A stretch of DNA of 64,000 nt from Lachnospiraceae bacterium (lineage in GTDB: Bacteria > Bacillota > Clostridia > Lachnospirales > Lachnospiraceae). Both the position numbers and the translations under genes were made by a program. A model generated the notes under the pieces. The model was not told the DNA's origin and made no database searches. It was given only the letters and a program-made list of their open reading frames with translations. The stretch covers positions 1 to 64,000 of the forward strand of contig JAMPGL010000012.1 in the NCBI GenBank assembly GCA_023663945.1. The letters run 5' to 3'. Positions 18,754 to 26,913 of this stretch are shown one piece after another. Numbering within the stretch: the first letter of the stretch is position 1; every line of letters starts with the position of its first letter.

Positions 18754-19461
18754 ATGGAGGACTGGCAGGCTAGAACCAGGCTGCTTTTATCGGAAGAGCA
18801 GATGCAGAGATTGGAGGCGGCGCATGTGGCGGTGTTCGGCATAGGCGGTGTGGGCGGCTGCGTGGTGGAAGCACTGGCAAGAAGCGGAGTCGGTCATTTG
18901 ACGCTGGTTGACCATGATGTTTTGTCCGTAAGCAATTTGAACCGTCAGATTATCGCTACCCGTGAGCATATCGGGGAATTTAAGACCGATGTGATGAAAG
19001 AGCGGATTTTGTCCATTAATCCGGAGGCGGAGGTGTGCGTCTTTCATTCTTTTTTCCTGCCGGGAGAGCCTGCCGAGTTCTTACCTCTTTCGCAGTATTC
19101 CTATGTGGTGGACGCGGTTGACACGGTATCGGCAAAGATTGAGCTTGCTTCTCTTTCACAAAAAGAAGGATTTCCCTTAATCAGCAGTATGGGAACGGGA
19201 AATAAGCTGAATCCGTCGGGATTTCGGACGGCAGATATTTTTGAGACGAAGGTGTGCCCGCTGGCAAAGGTCATGAGAAAGGAACTTCGGGCAAGAGGGA
19301 TTGAACGGCTTAAGGTGGTCTATTCCGAGGAGGAACCGCTTACGCCAAAGGCTCAGCTTACATGCGGGGCAAAAAGGGCTGTCCCGGGAAGCATTTCCTT
19401 TGTGCCTGCCGCGGCGGGATTAATAATTGCAGGAGAAGTAATAAAAGATTTGATTAAATAG
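18754..19461 (+). CDS. tcdA: tRNA threonylcarbamoyladenosine dehydratase (TcdA/CsdL)
   Basis: A 235-residue E1-like enzyme that cyclises t6A37 of tRNA to ct6A using ATP. It has the Rossmann ATP loop (VFGIGGVGGCVVEALARSG, about residues 28-46), the DHDVLSVSNLNRQ motif and the KTDVMKER segment of the ThiF/MoeB superfamily, plus the GTGNKLNP stretch seen in TcdA. A 'GGGAAGGGACAGG' tract precedes the ATG, 21 bases after the lipoprotein stop, so it may be read through from the transport block. Confidence 0.9.
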   Translation: MEDWQARTRLLLSEEQMQRLEAAHVAVFGIGGVGGCVVEALARSGVGHLTLVDHDVLSVSNLNRQIIATREHIGEFKTDVMKERILSINPEAEVCVFHSFFLPGEPAEFLPLSQYSYVVDAVDTVSAKIELASLSQKEGFPLISSMGTGNKLNPSGFRTADIFETKVCPLAKVMRKELRARGIERLKVVYSEEEPLTPKAQLTCGAKRAVPGSISFVPAAAGLIIAGEVIKDLIK

Positions 19462-19479
19462 GGTCAGGTATGGTAGAAT
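19450..19479 (+). promoter_or_regulatory. Candidate promoter of the diguanylate cyclase
   Basis: TTGATT (19450-19455) and TAGAAT (19474-19479), spacing 18, with a TG one base before the -10 box. It overlaps the tcdA stop codon. Confidence 0.4.
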
Positions 19480-19539
19480 AACTTTGTCATGAGTTTTTGA
19501 CGACTAGCTACAGATTACATAAGCGTATTAGGAGATTCG

Positions 19540-20832
19540 ATGGACAAGGAATTAAAAGGGGATGGACTCTCATGGATTCTGCTCAGAATGAATATACTTC
19601 CCATCATTCTGCTGACTTTAGTAATTACAACGTTTAGTGCAGTCAGCTTTGCAAATTCCATGAATAACGAAGCAAAAAACGGACTGGTTAATTTATGTGA
19701 TACCGTTATAACGATGTATGATGCGATTTATGAGGGCGCTTATCGGGCAGTGGAGCAGGATGGTGCTGTCTATCTGCTGAAAGGAGAACATCAGTTAAAC
19801 GGTGATTTTGTATTTATTGATTCTATTAAAGAAAAGACAAACGTTGACGTGACCTTCTTTTATCGGGATACCCGTGTAATTACCACAATCAGGGGTAATG
19901 ACGGGGAGCGCATCATTGGAACCAGAGTCAATCCTTCCGTGGCAAAGGAAGTGATAGAGGGCAATAAAGAAGCGTTCTTTTCCAATACGGAGATTGAGGG
20001 CGGACGTTATTTTTCTTATTATGCGCCCCTTCACGGGGAGGATGGAACTTGTATTGGAATGATCTTTGTGGGGAAACCGGCGGCAGAGGTTGACAAGATG
20101 GTGCAAAGGTCAGTAACGCCTACCGTGATCTTTGGACTGCTCACGATGTTTTTGGTGAGCTTTATAACTATCCGCTTTTCCAAAAAGCTTGTGGGTTCCA
20201 TTCAAAAGATTGAAAATTTCTTGGAATCAACCTCCGGCGGAAATTTACATGTAAATTTAAATCCGGAAGTGTTAGAGCGCAAAGACGAATTGGGCGATAT
20301 GGGACGCCATGTGGTCAAGATGCAGAGGGCACTTCGGGAATTGGTGGAGCAGGATATGCTCACCGGCTTAAACAACAGGCGCAGTGGAGAAAAGCTCCTA
20401 AAGCAGGTTCATGACAGCTATGAGACGAAAGGCGTTCCCTACAGTCTTGTTATCGGGGATATTGACCACTTCAAGTATGTCAACGATACTTATGGACACG
20501 AGTGCGGAGATGTGGTTCTTGTCAAATGCTCTGCCCTGCTTAGAGAGCATATGCACGGGAAGGGGTTTGCCATCCGGTGGGGCGGAGAAGAGTTTCTCTT
20601 GGTATATGAGGGTATGAATGTGGAGACGGCGCTGCCTCATCTTAGAAAATTGATGGATGCCCTGAGAGAGATGCGCATTGGGTACGGTGAAGGCGAAGAG
20701 ACCCAGATTGGGATCACCATGACGTTTGGGCTTGCAGAGGGAAGCGAGGAGCGGATTGAGCATGTTATCCGCGATGCGGATGTCAAGCTTTACGAAGGCA
20801 AAAGCAACGGGCGCGACCAAATCGTATTCTGA
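19540..20832 (+). CDS. Membrane diguanylate cyclase with extracytoplasmic sensor
   Basis: A 430-residue c-di-GMP synthase: membrane segment at about 15-35, a Cache-like extracytoplasmic sensor (about 40-185), second membrane segment (about 190-210), a HAMP-like linker and a GGDEF domain with the active motif GGEEF (in RWGGEEFLLVYEG). The usual inhibitory I-site RxxD five residues before GGEEF is not present (that stretch reads GKGFAI), so product feedback may be absent. No c-di-GMP phosphodiesterase or effector gene is nearby. AGGAG precedes the ATG. A terminator follows inside the convergent gene. Confidence 0.92.
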   Translation: MDKELKGDGLSWILLRMNILPIILLTLVITTFSAVSFANSMNNEAKNGLVNLCDTVITMYDAIYEGAYRAVEQDGAVYLLKGEHQLNGDFVFIDSIKEKTNVDVTFFYRDTRVITTIRGNDGERIIGTRVNPSVAKEVIEGNKEAFFSNTEIEGGRYFSYYAPLHGEDGTCIGMIFVGKPAAEVDKMVQRSVTPTVIFGLLTMFLVSFITIRFSKKLVGSIQKIENFLESTSGGNLHVNLNPEVLERKDELGDMGRHVVKMQRALRELVEQDMLTGLNNRRSGEKLLKQVHDSYETKGVPYSLVIGDIDHFKYVNDTYGHECGDVVLVKCSALLREHMHGKGFAIRWGGEEFLLVYEGMNVETALPHLRKLMDALREMRIGYGEGEETQIGITMTFGLAEGSEERIEHVIRDADVKLYEGKSNGRDQIVF

Positions 20833-20866
20833 CGGATATGCGGTATTGTTTTGATATATTTTTAAA

Positions 20867-22159
20867 TTAAGAAATGATAATTGGAGACTGCCTAAATTCG
20901 TTTAAGGCAGTCTTTTTTCCGTTTGATTTGGAAGCGGACACTGCTTCGTACAAAGCGGAGGCAAAAACCTCCTTTTTCAAAAAGAGACGCGCATGGAAGG
21001 AGAGCCCTTTTTGGGCGTCCGCAAGCTTGGTAACAAGCGGGACGCTGCTGTTTTTCTTTAAAGAAAAGAGAAGGGGGGAGGTACTTTCGCGAAAGCCCAA
21101 AAGACGCACAAAGGGAAAATAATAGTCCCGTTCTCCGTACGGGGTTTTATAAAAGTCAGGCGTCCTTAGTTCAAGAAGGATGTGAAGAAGCATCCGGCTT
21201 ATGCGTGTGTAAGTGACATCCTTAGTCTTTAACAGGGCGCAATAATCCGTATAACCGGTATAGTAGGGCAGATGATTGACAATCCTGTTGGAAAGGCTCG
21301 GCGTGCAGTCAAGATACTCGTCAAAACCGAAATCTGCTTCGCAAAGAAGCTTGTACAATAAAAGATCGGACAAATCATCTTCCACAAGATAGGAATCGGT
21401 GCAGATTGTGTTGTGAAACAGCTCGCGGCTTTCGGAAGGGATATACTCCGCCAGCTCCCGGGGGAGATTACCATGGTTTGCTTTCGTGGAGTCCGGATAG
21501 CGGGTCTGCACAAAATCACGTATGGCGGCAGCTGAGAGATAGGGAGCGGAGCCGTCATAAAGTGCGGTATCATGAAAATCATTTCCCTGACGTGTGATGG
21601 TAAAAGGAGTGATGCTGCTTTTGAGCGATAACAGCGCCTTGCAGTACTCAACCCCCAAAATATTGTTTGGCTGGGACAGCAGATTTTGTAAATCGGCATC
21701 GGAAGAGAACTGGTCTGCCAAGAGCTGTTCCTTAGCGGCGGCATAGGAAAGCCCGCTCCGAAGCAGAGTCTGTAGAAGCGGAGAGGAGTTTGATTCGCAG
21801 TCTAAAAGCGCCGAAGCCGTCTGTGTTACCGCATCTAACGACCCGGATTCACTTCCAAAAGAGAGGATATCCACCACGCCGAGACGCTGTGCAAGGGTTA
21901 CGGCACTCTGGGCAAAATATTCCGCGCTGGATGTGGCGTACAGGACAGGAAGCTCCAACACCACATCCGCTCCGCCGAGGAGCGCCATGCGGGCACGCGT
22001 ATATTTATTAAGGAGCGCTGGGGCTCCCCGCTGAACATAATCACCGCTCATAATGACCAGAACATAATCCGCGCCGGTTAATTCCTTTGTCTGGGATAAG
22101 TGGTGCTTATGACCGGTGTGAAATGGATTATATTCGGCAATTATAGCGGCAACTTTCAT
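20867..22159 (-). CDS. tmcAL: tRNA(Met) cytidine acetate ligase (TmcAL, YlbM)
   Basis: A 430-residue enzyme that uses acetate and ATP to acetylate the wobble cytidine of elongator tRNA-Met. The nucleotidyltransferase start IIAEYNPFHTGHKHHL carries the HxGH motif, followed by MSGDYVQRG and the SSAEYFAQSA segment typical of the family. ylbM commonly lies beside the DUF177-rpmF genes, which fits this position. It is one of few minus-strand genes. A purine-rich GAGGAAATC precedes the start. Its final codons overlap a terminator for the opposite strand. Confidence 0.93.
   Translation of the reverse strand: MKVAAIIAEYNPFHTGHKHHLSQTKELTGADYVLVIMSGDYVQRGAPALLNKYTRARMALLGGADVVLELPVLYATSSAEYFAQSAVTLAQRLGVVDILSFGSESGSLDAVTQTASALLDCESNSSPLLQTLLRSGLSYAAAKEQLLADQFSSDADLQNLLSQPNNILGVEYCKALLSLKSSITPFTITRQGNDFHDTALYDGSAPYLSAAAIRDFVQTRYPDSTKANHGNLPRELAEYIPSESRELFHNTICTDSYLVEDDLSDLLLYKLLCEADFGFDEYLDCTPSLSNRIVNHLPYYTGYTDYCALLKTKDVTYTRISRMLLHILLELRTPDFYKTPYGERDYYFPFVRLLGFRESTSPLLFSLKKNSSVPLVTKLADAQKGLSFHARLFLKKEVFASALYEAVSASKSNGKKTALNEFRQSPIIIS
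20886..20918 (+). terminator. Intrinsic terminator for the diguanylate cyclase, inside tmcAL coding sequence
   Basis: GACTGCCT (20886-20893) pairs with AGGCAGTC (20905-20912), with the flanking AAA/TTT extending the stem, and a T-run follows at 20913-20918. On the minus strand the same bases encode the last codons of TmcAL (KKTALNEFRQS). Confidence 0.8.
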
Positions 22160-22192
22160 AAAGATTTCCTCGTGTTCTGTTGTATTTTTTAT

Positions 22193-22221
22193 ACTGTATC
22201 ATAGAAAGTCCAAAGAAGCAA
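22193..22221 (-). promoter_or_regulatory. Candidate promoter of tmcAL
   Basis: On the minus strand TTGCTT (22221-22216) and TACAGT (22198-22193) are 17 bases apart, about 35 bases before the start codon. Confidence 0.4.
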
Positions 22222-22277
22222 TTGGGTTTTGCAAGGCTGAACTGTTACATTTTTTGCAGGATTTTCCGAGCGAAGAC

Positions 22278-22306
22278 TTGTCGGAACCGCCGGATTATTA
22301 TATAAT
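22278..22306 (+). promoter_or_regulatory. Sigma-A promoter of pta-ackA
   Basis: TTGTCG (22278-22283) and a perfect TATAAT (22301-22306) with 17-base spacing, about 55 bases before pta. Confidence 0.7.
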
Positions 22307-22360
22307 TTTATGTGGGTAATTTTAGCAAAACAAAGTATTGGATTGAAAGGAGAATCGGGT

Positions 22361-23362
22361 ATGTCATACATTGACGTGATCAAAGACAAGGCAAGAATGG
22401 ACAGGAAGACCATCGTGCTTCCGGAAACCACCGATAAGAGGACGCTGATTGCCGCCTCCCATATTATCAAGGAGGGGATTGCGGACATTATCATGATCGG
22501 CAACGAAGAAAAAATCATGGATGGCGCTACGTGGCTGGAGATTGAGCTGGATGGAGTCACCATTATTAATCCACAGACCAGCGATAAGCTGGACAGTTAT
22601 GTGGATCTTTTATACGAAACCCGTAAAAATAAAGGGATGACGCCGGAGAAGGCTAGGGAAATTCTTTTAACGGACAATCTTACCTTCGGCGTAATCATGG
22701 TAAAGGCAAACGATGCGGATGGAATGGTGGCAGGAGCATGTCACGCTACAGCCGACACCTTGAGACCGGCATTGCAGATTTTGAAGACAGCGCCCGGCGT
22801 TAAGCTGGTATCCGGATTTTTCCTGATGTGTATTCCAGACTGTCCTTATGGAGAAAACGGCACCTTTTTGTTTGCAGACTGCGGTCTGAATCAGGATCCC
22901 ACTGCGGAGGAGCTGGCAGCTATCGCAGATTCTTCCGCGAAGAGCTTTAAGAGCCTTGTGGGGGCGAAACCGATTATCGCTATGCTTTCTCATTCTACCA
23001 AGGGAAGCGCAAAGCACCCGCTGGTGGATAAAGTGGTGGAGGCTACAAGAATTGCTCATGAGCAGTATCCTCATCTGACGCTGGATGGAGAATTGCAGAC
23101 AGACGCCGCGTTAGTTCCTCAGGTGGCAAAATCAAAGGCACCGGGCAGCGAGGTGGCGGGCAAGGCTAATGTTTTGATCTTTCCCAATCTGGACTGCGGA
23201 AATATCGGATATAAGCTGGTTCAGAGGCTCGGCAATGCGGAAGCTTACGGTCCCATGCTTCAGGGAATCGCTAAGCCGGTAAACGATCTGTCAAGAGGCT
23301 GTTCCTGGCAGGATATTGTAGGCGTGGTGGCACTGACTGCCGTACAGGCTCAGCTTGCATAA
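22361..23362 (+). CDS. pta: Phosphate acetyltransferase
   Basis: A 333-residue enzyme interconverting acetyl-CoA and acetyl phosphate, the first step of acetate production with ATP gain. It is the short form consisting only of the catalytic PTA_PTB domain, with KTIVLPE, the SHSTKGSAKHP loop and NVLIFPNLDCGNIGYKL near the end. AAAGGAG at 22346 precedes ATG 22361; the frame is open further upstream but without support. ackA follows after 15 bases, forming the classic pta-ackA pair. Confidence 0.96.
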   Translation: MSYIDVIKDKARMDRKTIVLPETTDKRTLIAASHIIKEGIADIIMIGNEEKIMDGATWLEIELDGVTIINPQTSDKLDSYVDLLYETRKNKGMTPEKAREILLTDNLTFGVIMVKANDADGMVAGACHATADTLRPALQILKTAPGVKLVSGFFLMCIPDCPYGENGTFLFADCGLNQDPTAEELAAIADSSAKSFKSLVGAKPIIAMLSHSTKGSAKHPLVDKVVEATRIAHEQYPHLTLDGELQTDAALVPQVAKSKAPGSEVAGKANVLIFPNLDCGNIGYKLVQRLGNAEAYGPMLQGIAKPVNDLSRGCSWQDIVGVVALTAVQAQLA

Positions 23363-23377
23363 AGGAGGATATGAATC

Positions 23378-24574
23378 ATGAATATTTTGGTGATAAACTG
23401 CGGAAGCTCTTCTTTGAAATTTCAATTGATCGATGCGCAGTCAGAGGAATTGATTGCCAAGGGGCTTTGTGAGAGAATCGGCATTGAGGGAAGTCAAATG
23501 ACTTACTCTCCGAAGGACGGGGACAAGATTGAGGTGTCGGAGCCTATGGCGGATCACACGGCTGCCATCAGGCTGGTGCTGAATGCGCTTACGGATGCAG
23601 AGACCGGAGTGGTTAAGAGTCTGGACGAAATCGGGGCAGTGGGGCACCGGATTGTCCATGGAGGCGAAAACTTTGCGGCTTCCACGTTGATTACCGATGA
23701 AGTGCTTAAGGCAATTGAGGCTTGCAATGACTTGGCGCCCCTTCACAATCCTGCTAATTTGATTGGCATTAACGCATGCCGGGAGCTGATGCCGGGAACG
23801 CCTATGGCGGCGGTTTTTGATACGGCATTTCACCAGACGATGCCGGAGGAGGCTTATCTTTACGGAATCCCTTACCGCTATTACGAGGATTACAAGGTAA
23901 GGCGGTACGGCTTCCACGGAACCAGCCACTCTTATGTATCGCATCAGGCGGCGCAGGTGCTTGGAAAGCCTTATGAGGAGCTTAAGATCATCGTGTGCCA
24001 TCTTGGGAACGGCGCAAGCATATCTGCCGTTCAGAATGGGAAATGTGTGGATACATCCATGGGGCTTACGCCCTTAGAGGGATTGATCATGGGAACCAGA
24101 TCCGGCGATATGGATCCGGCAATCATAGAATTTTTGTGTAATAAAGAAGGAAAGTCCGTACATGAAATCTTAAATGTTTTAAATAAGGAATCCGGAGTCT
24201 TAGGGTTATCCGAAGGGTATTCCTCCGATTTCAGGGATTTGGAAAAGGGATACCATGCAGGGGAAGCGCCGTCGATCCGTGCAATGAAAGCGTTTGTCCA
24301 CCGGGTAGTGAAATATATCGGCGCCTACGCGGCGGTGATGAACGGCGTGGATGCAATCTGCTTTACGGCGGGAATCGGAGAGAACAACCCGTTTATCCGG
24401 AATATGATCTGCTCTCATTTAGAATATCTCGGCATTGCCATTGACGAGGCTGAAAATGCAAAGCGCGGGGAGGATACCGTGATCTCAACGCCGGAGAGCA
24501 GGACAAAGGTTTTGGTTATTCCTACAAATGAGGAGCTTGCAATTGCAAGGGAGACTTTGGCACTGATAAAATAA
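23378..24574 (+). CDS. ackA: Acetate kinase
   Basis: A 398-residue ASKHA-superfamily kinase making acetate and ATP from acetyl phosphate. Family signatures are VINCGSSSLKFQL at the N-terminus, the VFDTAFHQTMP segment, YGFHGTSH and the late FTAGIGENNP motif. AAAGGAGGATATG before the ATG is a strong ribosome binding site. It completes the acetate branch with pta; the organism is therefore expected to ferment to acetate. Confidence 0.97.
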   Translation: MNILVINCGSSSLKFQLIDAQSEELIAKGLCERIGIEGSQMTYSPKDGDKIEVSEPMADHTAAIRLVLNALTDAETGVVKSLDEIGAVGHRIVHGGENFAASTLITDEVLKAIEACNDLAPLHNPANLIGINACRELMPGTPMAAVFDTAFHQTMPEEAYLYGIPYRYYEDYKVRRYGFHGTSHSYVSHQAAQVLGKPYEELKIIVCHLGNGASISAVQNGKCVDTSMGLTPLEGLIMGTRSGDMDPAIIEFLCNKEGKSVHEILNVLNKESGVLGLSEGYSSDFRDLEKGYHAGEAPSIRAMKAFVHRVVKYIGAYAAVMNGVDAICFTAGIGENNPFIRNMICSHLEYLGIAIDEAENAKRGEDTVISTPESRTKVLVIPTNEELAIARETLALIK

Positions 24575-24604
24575 TCAGACCTAATAATTAATTTTTGTCA
24601 GGTA

Positions 24605-24633
24605 TTGACAAACCGGATAACCGCCGTTATAAT
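24605..24633 (+). promoter_or_regulatory. Consensus sigma-A promoter of DUF177-rpmF
   Basis: Exact TTGACA (24605-24610) and exact TATAAT (24628-24633) with the ideal 17-base spacer, about 52 bases before the start codon. Confidence 0.85.
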
Positions 24634-24684
24634 TGTTTGAGTGTGTGGTAGATTATCCATGCATAAGTTTCACAGGAGTATGCT

Positions 24685-25209
24685 ATGTTAATGAATCTGA
24701 CTGATGTTTTTTCGCTTGAGGGAAAGGACATAGAGGAAAATCTTTTATTGGAAGCGGATGCGGTATCCTGCATGGGCAATACTTATCCGATTACAGAAAA
24801 GGAGCCTGTATGTGTTAAATGCTCAAATATCGGCAAGGGAAAGGCATTGGTTAACGGAAGAGTATCCCTGACCTTACAGATTCCCTGCGACAGATGCCTG
24901 AAGGAGGTAATGGTTCCCCTTCGTTTTGAGTTTACGCAGGAGGCAGCCTCTCCGGACGCGGCGGAGCAGACAGGGCAGGAGGATAAGCAGGATTTTATGC
25001 AGGGATATGAGCTTGACATGGAGGCTCTGGTAAACAGCGAAATCTTGGTCAATATGCCGGTCAAGGTACTTTGTAAGCCTGACTGCAGGGGAATCTGCAG
25101 GCAGTGCGGACATGACCTGAATGAAGGGGACTGTGGATGCGATACATTTGTTCCTGACCCGAGAATGGCGGCTATTAAAGATATCTTTAATGCGAATAAG
25201 GAGGTGTAA
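24685..25209 (+). CDS. DUF177 (YceD) family protein
   Basis: A 174-residue YceD-family protein. Two zinc-like Cys pairs are visible: CDRC in the middle, and KPDCRGICRQCGHDLNEGDC near the C-terminus, which is the family signature. In bacteria and plastids these proteins are coupled to rpmF and linked to 23S rRNA accumulation; rpmF starts two bases after this stop. Acidic, no signal peptide. CAGGAG lies before ATG 24685. Confidence 0.9.
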   Translation: MLMNLTDVFSLEGKDIEENLLLEADAVSCMGNTYPITEKEPVCVKCSNIGKGKALVNGRVSLTLQIPCDRCLKEVMVPLRFEFTQEAASPDAAEQTGQEDKQDFMQGYELDMEALVNSEILVNMPVKVLCKPDCRGICRQCGHDLNEGDCGCDTFVPDPRMAAIKDIFNANKEV

Positions 25210-25211
25210 CG

Positions 25212-25391
25212 ATGTCTATTTGTCCTAAGAATAAAACTTCAAAATCCAGAAGAGATAAGAGAAGAGCAAACTGGAAAATGAGTGCTCCTACATTGGTAAA
25301 GTGCAGCAAATGCGGCGCGCTGATGGTGCCTCATAGAGTATGCAAGGCATGTGGTTCTTACAATAAGAAAGAAATCATTGCTCAGGATTAA
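25212..25391 (+). CDS. rpmF: Ribosomal protein bL32
   Basis: A 59-residue protein reading MSICPKNKTSKSRRDKRRAN at its start, the standard bL32 N-terminus, with a zinc ribbon of two CxxC pairs (Cys31/34 and Cys44/47). It is therefore the zinc-binding (C+) form. AAGGAGGTG, which also forms the end of the upstream gene, is the ribosome binding site. It is co-transcribed with DUF177 from the consensus promoter at 24605. Confidence 0.96.
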   Translation: MSICPKNKTSKSRRDKRRANWKMSAPTLVKCSKCGALMVPHRVCKACGSYNKKEIIAQD

Positions 25392-25396
25392 TTAAA

Positions 25397-25520
25397 GTCA
25401 AATACCCCGCAGCAAGCTGACAGGGCATCAAACTTGCAACGCAGCAAGCTGTGGGGTATCTGACCCTCGCGGCAGTCGTCAAGGTCATGCAAGCATGACT
25501 TTGACTCGTTGCTCGCGGAA
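25397..25520 (+). repeat. Dispersed two-hairpin repeat, copy 1
   Basis: First part: ATACCCCGCAGC pairs with GCTGTGGGGTAT about 40 bases later, a 12-base-pair stem. Second part: CTCGCGGCAGTCGTCAAGG ... CTTTGACTCGTTGCTCGCGG forms a long imperfect stem with GTCATGC/GCATGAC at its tip. The same sequence recurs at 46564-46710 (+), 50252-50380 (-) and partly at 62926-62994. No ORF. Confidence 0.9.
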
Positions 25521-25530
25521 ATGAATTTTG

Positions 25531-25567
25531 TCAAGGACTTCATTCAAAATGAGGTCCTTGATTTTTT
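25531..25567 (+). terminator. Intrinsic terminator after rpmF
   Basis: TCAAGGACTT (25531-25540) pairs with AGGTCCTTGA (25552-25561), followed by six T (25562-25567). The sigma factor's ribosome binding site starts right after the T-run. Confidence 0.85.
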
Positions 25568-25579
25568 GTGAGGTTTATG

Positions 25580-26086
25580 ATGGAACAACCAAATGAAAAT
25601 TTTCAAGTGGATCTTGAAAAGGCGATTTCACAGTATGCCGACATGATATACCGGATTGCAGTGACAATTACGGGAAACAAAGCGGACGCGGACGACGTGC
25701 TTCAGGAAACGTTTCTGCGTCTGGTTAAAAATCAGGCGAAGATTCAAAGTGAAGAACATTTAAAAGCCTGGCTGATAAGGGTTGCAGGGAACTGCGCCAA
25801 AACGATGGTGATGAGCCCGTGGAATCAAAAGACACAGGGACTTAAGGGAGAGGACGCCGGAAAGATACAGGAGACCAGTGAGAAACAGAACAGGCTCCTT
25901 ATGGAACTGCACATGCTCCCACAGAAATATTCCCTCGTTTTGTATTTGTTTTATTATGAGGGATATTCGGTCAAAGAGATTGCGAAACTGCTTAAAAAGA
26001 ATGAAAACAGCATCAAGACGCTCCTGAAAAGAGGACGGAATCTTTTGAAAAAGAGTCTGGAGGAAGGAGGGGAAGGCAATGCATAA
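25580..26086 (+). CDS. ECF-type RNA polymerase sigma factor
   Basis: A 168-residue sigma-70 family factor containing only regions 2 and 4. Region 2 shows YADMIYRIAVTITGNKADADD followed by VLQETFLRL; region 4 shows LPQKYSLVLYLFYYEGYSVKE and the helix-turn-helix IAKLLKKNENSIKTLLKRG. Starts at GTG 25568, ATG 25577 or ATG 25580 are possible; GAGG at 25570-25573 best fits 25580. The next gene overlaps by eight bases and has a membrane segment, the classic sigma/anti-sigma arrangement. Target genes probably include the lipoproteins just downstream. Confidence 0.9.
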   Translation: MEQPNENFQVDLEKAISQYADMIYRIAVTITGNKADADDVLQETFLRLVKNQAKIQSEEHLKAWLIRVAGNCAKTMVMSPWNQKTQGLKGEDAGKIQETSEKQNRLLMELHMLPQKYSLVLYLFYYEGYSVKEIAKLLKKNENSIKTLLKRGRNLLKKSLEEGGEGNA

Positions 26087-26783
26087 ATTGTATGATGAAG
26101 ACGATGAACTGAGAAGAGAATTTAAGGATACGTTTTCCGGCGTTCATGCATCAGAGGATTTGAAAGCCCGTACCCTTGCCCGAATGCTGGACGAAGAAAA
26201 CGTTGAAGACAAGGAAAGCGGGAGCAGTGCTGCGCCTGCTTTTAGGCGGCGCGCTGTTGTTTTTAGACCGGCAGTGACGGCAGGACTGCTCTGCACGGCG
26301 GCGCTGGTCTGCGTGGTCTTGGCTCTTTTTGTATTTCAGGGTACGCCGAAGCCCTCTTATCTTACCGTGATGGAGGATGACGTTTTTTACGAGGAGGTTA
26401 TGCTGAAGGACGGGGAGCTTCATTTTGTGGCAAACCGGATGGCAATTTCTATTAAGCCCAATGCAGGCGGAATCACCATAGGACAGGAGGCGGATGAGGC
26501 ATCCGCCGCGGTGGAAGAAGGGAATGAGACCATAGAAGAAAAGGTATTGGATGAGGGCGGAACGCTGCTCTTTTCAAAAATATCCGCCGTTGAACTGCCG
26601 GACATTGGAGATAAGAACTGGTCTTATATTGGAGAGACGCAAATTTATATTACCAAGCTTAACACTTCCGTTCCGCGCTATCAGGCAGTCTTTGAAAAAG
26701 GCGGGCAGGCGTATGAGGTGACGGGAACAGGGGTATCGCAGAAAGCATTTATCGATTATTTATATCAGATCGTGAAAGGATAA
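26079..26783 (+). CDS. Putative membrane anti-sigma factor
   Basis: A 234-residue protein with a charged cytoplasmic N-terminal part (about 65 residues), one membrane segment (about 66-87) and an extracytoplasmic C-terminal domain. No zf-HC2 Cys/His cluster is present. The 8-base overlap with the sigma gene, topology and size all suggest the cognate anti-sigma factor, though the sequence family was not recognised with certainty. Extracytoplasmic residues would sense envelope signals. GGAGGGGAAGG precedes the ATG. Confidence 0.7.
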   Translation: MHKLYDEDDELRREFKDTFSGVHASEDLKARTLARMLDEENVEDKESGSSAAPAFRRRAVVFRPAVTAGLLCTAALVCVVLALFVFQGTPKPSYLTVMEDDVFYEEVMLKDGELHFVANRMAISIKPNAGGITIGQEADEASAAVEEGNETIEEKVLDEGGTLLFSKISAVELPDIGDKNWSYIGETQIYITKLNTSVPRYQAVFEKGGQAYEVTGTGVSQKAFIDYLYQIVKG

Positions 26784-26797
26784 AATATTTTGGCAGG

Positions 26798-26819
26798 TGA
26801 AACTTTTTCCTTCGTTTCA
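26798..26819 (+). promoter_or_regulatory. TGAAAC inverted repeat, possible ECF -35 element
   Basis: TGAAAC (26798-26803) and GTTTCA (26814-26819) form an inverted repeat with a 10-base spacer, 15 bases after the anti-sigma stop. TGAAAC is the -35 core recognised by several Bacillus ECF sigma factors. A matching -10 (CGTA/CGTC) at the right distance was not found, so this is tentative. Confidence 0.3.
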
Positions 26820-26913
26820 AAGTATATACTATAGAATATATTTTTACATGAGGAATGAAAAGTTATTAAAAATGGAATGCGCAGGCAGAAGAGCGCAGAA
26901 ATGGAGGAGTAAA

